Shown here: in pieces, positions 56,001-64,000 of the stretch | Layout: every line of letters starts with the position of its first letter | Numbering within the stretch: position 1 is the first letter of the stretch | Source: Valencia hispanica | Lineage: Eukaryota; Chordata; Actinopteri; Cyprinodontiformes; Valenciidae | NCBI GenBank assembly: GCA_963556495.2 | Contig: OY747721.1 | Span: 29,570,349-29,634,348, forward strand | DNA length: 64,000 nt | Direction of reading: 5' to 3' | Notes under the pieces: generated by a model | Databases searched by the model: none | The model's input: the letters and a program-made list of their open reading frames with translations, nothing else | Told to the model about the DNA's origin: nothing | Translations under genes and position numbers: made by a program

Positions 56001-59000
56001 TCAGCTCCAGAGCCCAGGTTCTGCTTACCATATAAGTGGAATGTCATAGTTGAGAAACCAGATGGGCTGCACGGCACACTAGATATGATGTTTGAGTTTT
56101 AACCCACCATGTATGCCTCATCTGACTCCAGAGTGGCATTATTAACCTTCCTCTTGACAGGTCCGTCCCTAGACTGGGTAGCAGCCCTCTAAAACCAGAA
56201 ATCAGTGCTCTGCAATGATTGCACTCAGTTTGTAGCCGAAATACGCAAGACCCCTGTACCTCCCTGTAGCTAAGTGGAGGTAGGAGTCAGTGGAGTCAAC
56301 TCCTTCACCTTCGCCAGCACCAACAACCAGTTTTGTTGTAGACTTTAAAACGCTGGCAGCAAAACTTAAATGGGGGTATCGCGGGAGTTTGTCTTCGTGG
56401 AGGGGCTCTCAGGTTACATTAAGGATGAGTTGGTTGGCAGAGAATCGCCCAAGACCCTATGACATGGCCATCAACCTCCTGCCAGGTAGGGTGCATCCAC
56501 ATGACCCATGGTTTCCTCTATCACCTGCCAAATCCAAGCAGATGGAGTCCTAGATCACCTAGGTGCTAGATCAGGGTTTCATTAGGCTGTCCACCTCTCC
56601 AGCTTCAGCCGGCTTTTTCTTCATTGAGAAGAAAGAGGGGACACTCCACCCATGTATCGACTATTGAGGGCTGAACCAGATAGTGATCAAGGACTGACAC
56701 CCTCTCCTACTACTCAACACCACCCTAGACTCGCTTTCCCAGGCGACCATCTTCACCTGGCTGGAATGGAAGATGGCATTCAGTAGCCCAACCGACCACT
56801 GGGGGTACCTCTTCATGCCCTTTGGTCTCTGCAATAGCCCTGCAGTGTTTCAACATCTGCTCAAGAACATTCTCCGGGACATACACGGACAATGGGTCTT
56901 TGTCTACCTGGATAATATCTTGATCTACTCCAAATCATAGTTGGACCACATCTGACATGTCCAAGCAGTCCTCCAGCACCTGCTGAAAAACATCTCTGTT
57001 GAAGGGGTAGCCATGGATCCCCAGAAAGTATCTGCTGTTGCTAAGTGGCCCTTACCCACCAGACCTAAGCAACTCCAACCACTTGTCAGTTTCACCAACT
57101 TTTTCCATCAATTCATCTGGAAATACAGCACTGCTGTGGGCCCCTCACCAACTTGACCAGACCCACTGATCGACCTCGCCCATTTGCCTTACTCCCGGAG
57201 GCCGTACAGACATTCCGCCAGGTGAACCAGCTCTTGACCTCTGCCCCCCATTCTACTTCAACCAGATCCTGTCAAATCCTTAATTGTAGAAGTTGAAGCC
57301 TCTGAGGTCGGGGCCAGGGCAATCTTGTCCCAGGTTGGGCCAGACCACAAGTTCCATCCCTGCTGCTTTTTCTCCAGGAAGTTCTGCCTCACTCATCAGC
57401 AATATAGGGTTGGAAACCTCGATCATTTGGCCATGAAATGGTTGCTGGAGGAGTGGCATCACTGTCAGAACCTCATCCACATCAAGAATGCCAAGCAGCT
57501 CAACTCGTACCAGGCACAATGGCCACTGTTTTTACAAATACTTCTACATCGCCTACTGTCCTTGTTCCAAAAACGGAAAAGCAGAAGCACTGACATGATC
57601 ATTGCATCTCACCGCATCCTGGCTTCACTGCAGTGGCCGTTGGAGGAGTCCATTGGCCCTGCTCAGACTTTGGATCCGGCACCTCCTGAGACTCCTCCCA
57701 ATCATCTCTATGTTCCAGCCCAGTGCCACCAAGAGGCCTTGGATTGGGGTCACTCCTCTCTGATTACTGGCCACACCGGCACCGCCAGGACGCTCCAGTT
57801 CATCGGCAGCGCTAAATGGTGGCCTTCCATAGCACAAGACATAGAGCCTTTCATCAACGCCCGTCACATCTCTTCCCACTGCCACTGACCTTCTCCTGGA
57901 ACATCTCTTTGGTTTTCCCAGAGAAGTCGTCTCTTAACCGGGGTCCGCAGTTCACAGCTAGATTCTGAAGGCCTTTCTGCCAGCTCATAGGAGCAACCGT
58001 CAGTCTCTCCTCCGGGTTCCATTCAGAGACCAATGGATAGACAGAGTGGTCCAACCAACAAGTAGGGAAATACCTACACTGCTTTGTCTCCACACAGCCT
58101 GCCTCCTGGCCATGGACACTGCTCTGGACAGAACTCTCCATCATCCTGTAGGTATCCTTCCCCCACTGGGCTTACCCTTCAAAGTATGCTACGGCTACCA
58201 ACCACCTATCTTCTCACACCAAGAACCAGAGGTAGAGGTCCCAACCACCCAGCAGTTCATCAGCCATGCCAAGGCAGCTTGAATCCATGCAAGGGCCTCC
58301 ATCGTGCAGGCCAATTTGGACTATGCAACCCCAACAGAGCCTACCAGCCTGGGGACATGGTCTGGTTGTCCACGCATCATCTCAAGCTGCTGGTGGACGC
58401 TCAGAAGCTGACTCCACACTTCATTGGACCATATCCCATCCTCCATTTCATCCACCTCATCACCTATCAACTTCACCTTCCCACCTCTCTCAATTTGCCC
58501 CCAGTCTTCCAAATGCTTGTGGATTGGGAAGGTTATGGGCCAGTGAAGCGCTCCTGTGTGCTGCAACACCATGTCCTGTATTCCACCCTTATCACGGACT
58601 TTCTCCGTCTCCACCCTGACTGACCAGGCCCTTCTGGTGCTGGGCCTAGAGGGGAAGGGGTGCTGTCAAGAGCTCATCATGCCTAACATCCACCAGCAAT
58701 GTATAATTAGCTCTCTGCCTGTCATTGGAGAGGACTTCTGTCCCCGCCGAAATAAAAGACTCCTTCACCCACCGCATATCACTCAGTCATCGACTCTTTA
58801 ATGCCATGGGCTCTTGATCTGTATTCATCTGTCCAAATCAACCTCGCCTCGACATATCCCAAAGACTTCAATCCAGCCAGCCAGCTTCTCTACTCCCGGT
58901 TCCTGATCTACCGCAGCTCCAGCAGCGTCTTACCTCCACTCCTCCCCAGCCAGCTCTCTGTATGCTTTTAGCCGGGGGCTGACCTTAACCGCCTGTCCGC

Positions 59001-62000
59001 TCCACTCCTCACCAGCTCCTACTTCACTCTGTCAGCATGCCACCCTGCTCCACCACCTCTGTGGCAAAAATCAGCCCTCTTTCATGCGTGGAACGTTGAA
59101 AGACTTTTTTTACAGCCTCACCCATCGTAGTGCTTCTGACAAAGTTAACCCGAAGATGGCTTTGAGTTCAGTGGTCTTCTTTGAGCCTAAAACTGGAACT
59201 CAGTAGTTCTGCATTTACCCTCAGCTTTTATGTTTTTCTAGATCTGGTTGTTGATGGTTTTCTCTTAAGATTACATTTGGACAATATGTGTTTATAGATT
59301 TGGTATAAGGTGACCTAATGTTCGGGTTTAAGAGTTGTTGTAGATGTAGACTTAAACTTTTTAATCCCTGGTGTGTGTCAAGTTTTTGTACTTGTTTATA
59401 CTGTGTCTAGATATGAGACAGGATATTTGCTTTATTCTGGACAGGTCTATTTTTATGTTTTTTTTTCATGTGTAGGTCTAGAGGAGTCTGTTGTTGGTTA
59501 TAATGTGAGTCTAGATTTGGACCACAGTTCTAGATGCTGGAATTTACTATATGTTTGTCATAGTCTTTGTTCTGCCATGTTTCCTGCTCACTCTCCCTGC
59601 CTCAGCAGCTGATTGCTCATTGTCCTCACCTGTGCTGCTCCCTATTTAATCACCTGCTTTCCCTTTGCGCAGTGTGAGATTGTCTGCTGCTTCTGCCACA
59701 CCCTTGATACCAGATTATGTCTTAATTTACTAGACCCTTGACTGCTGCCTTTGCCTGCCCCTTACTGTTTCCTGTGAGCTGCCTCCTCTGCTACTGAACC
59801 TTGTGTGTTGATCGACCAAGATTTACACTTCAAGGACAACAGAATTGTTGCTGACCCTCTGATTCACCTGTGTTTGACCCTGGACTGACTGTGGAACTCA
59901 AGCTGCTGGATTTTGGACTCTCTCTGCTTCTGTTCCCTGGCTGTGACCCTCGAGGTCAAGATCCTTGTCACTGGCTGCCTGTTTTTGACCCTCTGGACTC
60001 CAGGCCTGGGTAACTTTCATTTGTCCTGTGAATTTCCAGGTCTTGCTTCATACCGTTACTTACCTCTCTGTCTTCCAGACCGGCCAGCAGATCCTGTTCC
60101 CTGCAAGAGCCCTTCTACCAGCACCACGATCTCGTCAATAAATCATATTAAACTTGTTTTGAGTCTTGGCTGTGTTTTAGGTTCTGGCATTATTTCAGAC
60201 TTTCCCTGAACATTACAATGTTTTTTACTTGATTATATTTCAGAAACGCTTGCCCTGTTATGCGTCTAGTTTTGATACTTCTTAAACCTGATATGTTTAG
60301 ATATGGTAACATCTGTTTACTTGATCTTGAAATAAAATGGATAATGTTGAATCTGATATTGCCCCATGGTTATAATTTAGTTGTCCTGTATTGATATAGG
60401 TGAGTATCCTATTGCTTCCTATTAGTTATTGATCTGATACTGGATTCCATGGTGTTCTAGTTGGAGCTTTTGTTTGTTTCCAGTAATCACAGTTGGGCTC
60501 ATTTACACTATATCAGTATTTGGTACCATGGTGGTACTAATCTGGTCATCAGATTCAGGTCTGAGCTCTGGCAGGACCTATCCAAACCTTGTCTGCTTCT
60601 TTAATGCATCTTATATAACCCATCTATTTTTAGAGTGAAAGCTTGAGGCGGGGGGGTCAAAATGTGTATGACCTAGTTTGTGGTTTCCAGGTCTCACTAG
60701 ACTCTTTCTCAATGCCACCAAATCTTCCTCCGTGATCTTCTGGAGGAAGGCTGGATTTCCCAAATTCAGACATTTTTAGAATCGATTCCCTAACTATGGG
60801 AGCTGTATATGTCCAAGAGACTGACTATAGAGAATTTTGTCAAAGAGCGAAGGCTCTGGGTAAACCACAGAGGGATGTTAAGAAATTAGTAAAATGGACA
60901 CATAATTCAGGTTAAATTTGACTACGACCTGGTTTGTACATTATGTTCTGCACAAAGATTGAGGATGAAAACTAAAAAATCTGAACTTTACCTTCCTGTC
61001 TTCAGGTGCAGAAGTCTGGGGGATAGGATTGAAGTTTCAGAGGATGAGTGTCCGGCATCCATCCCTTTCCTCACCCGACACATTCAAACCCTGAAGAAGA
61101 GGGTTCGCAGGTTTGAGGATCAGTTTGAGCAGGAGATGAATTACAAGGTAAATCTACACCTTCAGTATCATGCGATGAGGTAACGATTGCCTAAATCAGT
61201 TGAAAGACCTTTTAAAAACATTTATATTTTACGTTTCTTATTCATTCTTCCTACTGCAGCTCTTTTTTGGGATAAATTTATACATTACAGTGCAGCAAAA
61301 TACTAGATTTCCAAACTTTGTTTCTTATGCACTTTAAAGTATAGCCTTCCTAAAACACAGTATAAGCTGTTTCATAAGCAAACAAAATAAAGACAACAGC
61401 TTCTACAGTGGAGATCCCACTGATCCTGATATTAGGAATATATTTTATGAAAATAGCCTATGTGACCTTATCCACAATGGCACCCTGGGTGAGCCCCTCC
61501 TTCTGCCACCCCTCAACAAATTAAAATGCATTAAAATTATCTGAAATTCTAAGGTGATGATACAGCTCAGCAGAAATGACATGATCTCCCCATTCTGAGC
61601 TGCAAGCTGAGAAAACCTACTCAACACATTGGCTTGCCAACTCCCTTTTTACAGCAGAAAACTTATTCATATCACAACTGTCAGATCTTATGTTTTTTGG
61701 TCGCCATTTGTCCCCCTTTTAAATGCTGCCCTGGGTAAGTTCCCATATCACCAATGTCAAAAACTTCCACTGCCTACTTATATTTAAATCTTAATATTTA
61801 ATTGTTGGTATTTTGGATATCTTTTATTATAAATGTTTTAAAAGGATTTCAGTTATTTGGTCAATTTGAATAGCTCTGTAATTTTTTATTTATTTTTTTC
61901 AGCCGTCCCACAATGATAAATACTCAAACCCAGAGATGATCAGAGTGATGAGTGAGCTGGCTAAAGCTCGGAAACAGCTTAAAGGTAAAATACAACAACG

Positions 62001-63812
62001 GTCTTGATTTCTGTTCAGGGTGATAAAAACATTAACTAATCTACAACATTGACAATTACTTTTATAAATCAGCTGAAGTTTGAATAAACATAAAAAAGCC
62101 AATAAAAACAATGTGACATTTGTTAATTATCAAGTTTTTCTGGATGTAATATCCTTACATTTTAGTTTCTAACACATTCCATAAACGGCTGATTTAATGC
62201 AATTCACTTCCAAATGTATAATGTGCCCATGCATTCTAGTAACTTTTATAGCTATCTTGGCGAGATGATGCCAATCCATGGAGAGTTCCAGATGTTTGGT
62301 CCCATTTCCAACATACACCTCTGAAAATTTGCTCATTTTCTTTATATTATAGATCCTGACTGTTGGCACTGGTTTCTGAAAACAGGCTGGATGCTTTTTT
62401 TCCAACAAACCTCTACAATACGGATCCATATGACCAAAGTCCCTCTATGTGATTTTCTATCTCACGTGCCTCCAAGGTCCAGAAAAGCCGACACTGCTTC
62501 TGGAAGGGGTTAACATCAGGCTTCCTTTCTGCAAAGTGAAGTCTGTAGATGTAAATCTGTATCATAGAGCAGGACAAAGTAATCTCTGCTCCGTTTGGTT
62601 CTATCTGCTGGAGATGAATGACAGTTGTTGATGCAATTATGTCCGAGGGATCAGAGCTCAAGCTGGACCCTTAAATTCACAGAGGTTCCTTAGATCTTTT
62701 CAAGATTTTACGCTTTGTAGAGAAACCCTTTTTTCCTGTGAGGATCTTTGGTTTTATTCAGTTCAATAATTTTCTCACACATTTGTTGTCAAACTGGAAA
62801 TCCCCTGAATATCTTTGCTCCTCAGACTCAAATGGCTATGGAGAGTCATTTAGGATAAAATAACTTGTTTATGTTGGCTTTTTGAAATCTTAAAACACAA
62901 AGAAAATGGATAAATAAGAATTTGAGGGAGCAAAACAGAATAATTACACCAGCCACAGCCTTCTACTCCTTTGCTAATAATGAATATTAACCCCAGAACT
63001 AACATTTCTAGACTTCTAAATGTTGTTCATTGTATTTTCTCCGATTGTGTATCCTCTCCAGAGTTGAGACTTCGACAGTCGGTGTTTGAGGCGGACACCA
63101 GCGAAACCTGCAGGTTGTACTGCGTGCATCCACACAAAACAGAACAACCAATCCATCATTTGTTTGAGGAGCCTGAGTGACATCTGGGATTTTTTTATTG
63201 TTAAATTAATCAATTTTGTTTAAAAAAATTAAAAACAATTATTTTGAATATTTCCATGTGGGTTCTTTACTCTCAATCTGCAGATTGGGCTCTGGTCAGC
63301 AGAGGGCGTCAGACCACAAACCATCTCTAGAAGAAACTGTGGAGTCTCTGTTCAGGCGGCTGAGAGAAAAGAGACAGTCTCTGGGTCTCCCTGACAACAT
63401 GAAGGTTTGTGGTCACCTGGTGGCTGTCTAGTTTGCTTCTGTAAGTAGAACCTACAGACCTCCAGTTTGAGATCCTGTCCGTTCATGTTGGTGTACAGGA
63501 GATGACGCAGGCACAGATGGTCCTGGAGAAGATCACACTGCAGAAATGTTTGCTGTACTTCGAGAGTGTTCATGGCCAACCAGTAAGGCAGACAGAAACT
63601 CTTCCTTTGTCTCCGATATTTAATGAGGCTGTTTGTCCTTCTGTAGAAGTGCTGATGAAAAGCTCTAATTCAACATTGAAACATTTCAGCAGTTATGATC
63701 TTTTTTTATCCATCAGGGAACAAAACAGGAGAAGAACCTGGTGAAGCCTCTTTATGACCGATACCAGATGATCAAACGGTTACTGTGTGCAAGCCCCACC
63801 ATCACCACCATA
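52845..63812 (+). CDS. fam13c: FAM13 family member, FAM13C-like (3' end outside window)
   Basis: Function of FAM13C is poorly known; FAM13A and B carry a RhoGAP domain, this gene does not. Eight exons join in phase. The N-terminus MFCFCLQ resembles the short Cys-rich start of mammalian FAM13C. Exon 2 has [20 protein letters not shown], a block shared with FAM13C. Then come coiled-coil-forming exons ([42 protein letters not shown]), [11 protein letters not shown] and [14 protein letters not shown], the C-terminal FAM13 signature. FAM13A is the main alternative; the start, the SPRC block and linkage to prkg1 favour C. The 54146-61005 intron is full of retroelements. Confidence 0.78.
53066..53390 (+). 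repeat. Imperfect CCTGTCTGTC minisatellite in fam13c intron 1
   Basis: Degenerate units built on CCCACCTGTCTGTCTCTGTC run for about 325 bp directly after the exon 1 donor. Open frames on both strands across it are composition artefacts. Confidence 0.85.
53848..54145 (+). CDS. fam13c: fam13c exon 2
   Basis: Tandem acceptor TAGCAG at 53845-53850 gives a start at 53848 or 53851; both keep the frame and differ by one codon. Encodes [20 protein letters not shown], a Gly/Glu-rich low-complexity stretch, and the SPRC block. Donor GTAAGC, phase 2. Confidence 0.8.
54500..54970 (+). mobile_element. L2-clade LINE 3' end fragment
   Basis: The frame at 54504-54794 has [40 protein letters not shown] and FYSLAFNPM, the C-terminal end of L2-type RTs and parallel to the LINE at 10181. 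It ends with TTATAAATCAATTTGGTATG. Sense orientation in the fam13c intron. Confidence 0.8.
54985..55364 (+). mobile_element. Sushi-like chromovirus, orphan 3' end of pol
   Basis: Contains [20 protein letters not shown] and [13 protein letters not shown], then a chromodomain-like [10 protein letters not shown], and reaches the polypurine run and LTR at 55365. It repeats 58290-58663 with mutations and a deletion. Confidence 0.8.
55365..55839 (+). repeat. Chromovirus LTR, left copy
   Basis: TGTAAGGAGCTCATCATGAC at the start, AATAAAAGACTCCTTCAC inside, CTTCAGACA at the end; 475 bp. Matches the right copy along its length with scattered changes. Confidence 0.85.
55840..58663 (+). mobile_element. 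Sushi-like chromovirus internal region, decayed
   Basis: About 2.8 kb with broken blocks in order: gag ([15 protein letters not shown], then [17 protein letters not shown]), RT ([42 protein letters not shown] with YLDN for YLDD), RNase H ([14 protein letters not shown]), integrase zinc-finger region ([20 protein letters not shown]), and a C-terminal chromodomain-like [12 protein letters not shown]. Much of gag, protease and integrase core is deleted. Sense orientation. Confidence 0.85.
58664..59141 (+). repeat. Chromovirus LTR, right copy
   Basis: Preceded by AGAGGGGAAGGGG, starts TGTCAAGAGCTCATCATGCC and ends CTTCTGACA; 478 bp. Confidence 0.85.
59565..60217 (+). mobile_element. Probable solo LTR of another LTR element
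   Basis: A non-coding, C/T-rich block with CTATTTAATC (TATA-like, 59642) and CAATAAATC (poly-A signal near 60137), ending CTGAACATTACA. This is the architecture of a fish LTR. No pol sequence adjoins it. Borders are estimates; 59565 could be off by tens of bases. Confidence 0.4.
60218..61005. other. fam13c intron sequence, no gene recognised
   Basis: Nothing supported. Confidence 0.35.
61006..61147 (+). CDS. fam13c: fam13c exon 3 (coiled coil)
   Basis: Acceptor TGTCTTCAG, donor GTAAAT. Encodes [20 protein letters not shown], then the heptad-rich [20 protein letters not shown], ending MNYK. Confidence 0.88.
61148..63061. other. fam13c introns around exon 4, no other gene recognised
   Basis: Apart from exon 4 (61903-61984) the sequence is AT-rich and shows no repeat or exon that I can support. 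Confidence 0.4.
61903..61984 (+). CDS. fam13c: fam13c exon 4
   Basis: Acceptor TTTTTTTCAG, donor GTAAAA. Encodes [20 protein letters not shown] and KARKQLK, strongly conserved in the family. Phase 1 out. Confidence 0.9.
63062..63113 (+). CDS. fam13c: fam13c exon 5
   Basis: Acceptor CCTCTCCAG, donor GTTGTA. Encodes [17 protein letters not shown]. Phase 1 in, phase 2 out; the donor is weak. Confidence 0.75.
63284..63404 (+). CDS. fam13c: fam13c exon 6
   Basis: Acceptor AATCTGCAG, donor GTTTGT. Encodes [20 protein letters not shown] and [20 protein letters not shown]; the latter follows the family pattern PS-E-T-ES---L-EKR. Confidence 0.87.
63499..63582 (+). CDS. fam13c: fam13c exon 7
   Basis: Acceptor GTGTACAG, donor GTAAGG, 28 codons. 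Encodes [20 protein letters not shown] and FESVHGQP, a family hallmark. Confidence 0.9.
63717..63812 (+). CDS. fam13c: fam13c exon 8
   Basis: Acceptor TATCCATCAG, donor GTAAGA, 32 codons. Encodes [20 protein letters not shown] and [12 protein letters not shown]. Confidence 0.9.
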
Positions 63813-64000
63813 GTAAGAAAAGAAAAAAAACACACTTATCAACTATTTTGGACCATTTTTAACCCTTTTTTTTCCCAAGAAGAATCTGATTCTGAATCAG
63901 AAACAGTTTCTGAACTGCATCTGCTTCACCATTTCCTCTGGTAACACACTTAATTCAAATATTTCAGCTTTAACTGAATTCCGTAAATAATTTCGGTTGA

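Noticed and set aside
55775..58144. Minus-strand frames in the chromovirus
   Set aside because: Antisense to recognisable gag, RNase H and integrase blocks.
52845..63812. Calling the second gene fam13a or fam13b
   Set aside because: No RhoGAP exons, a FAM13C-like short start and the SPRC block; confidence is moderate, not high.

Overview
The window is from a ray-finned fish, most likely a percomorph teleost. Evidence: two vertebrate genes split by GT-AG introns, and a fish-type transposon load (L2-clade and Rex3-like RTE LINEs, Tc1/mariner and hAT DNA elements, Ty3/gypsy including a sushi-like chromovirus, SINEs) plus many long microsatellites. The species cannot be named from sequence alone.

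Gene 1, + strand, 3496-47645: prkg1, cGMP-dependent protein kinase I. All 17 exons shared by the alpha and beta isoforms are present, in phase, and encode 582 residues: both cyclic-nucleotide-binding domains, the AGC kinase domain and the C-terminal tail. The isoform-specific first exon (leucine zipper, autoinhibitory segment) was not found and must lie upstream. A long 3'UTR probably ends at an AATAAA near 50600.

Gene 2, + strand, 52845 to beyond the right edge: a FAM13-family gene that I call fam13c. It has a short Cys-rich N-terminus, no RhoGAP domain, and conserved coiled-coil exons. PRKG1 and FAM13C lie in the same region of human chromosome 10, so the linkage fits.

Transposons fill the introns. 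The 25-kb prkg1 intron (3663-28892) holds: a nearly complete Ty3/gypsy element (3921-9084) with a tRNA-Leu primer site, intact gag, a textbook -1 frameshift signal and a pol with one stop; directly beside it a Tc1 element (9098-15025) split by a 4.3-kb L2-clade LINE flanked by a 10-bp target duplication; a hAT-Charlie-like element (16652-17467); a second Tc1 relative (18869-19893); and an antisense RTE fossil (27265-27735). The 35949-42130 intron holds a better preserved RTE 3' half (38941-40062). The 54146-61005 fam13c intron holds an L2 tail, a rearranged sushi-like chromovirus with an unusual pol-LTR-internal-LTR order, and a probable solo LTR.

Nothing here is a clearly new cellular system. 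The strongest signals are the frameshift site, the nested and rearranged transposons, the CTGT repeat beside a prkg1 splice acceptor, and the splice-site oddities in fam13c.
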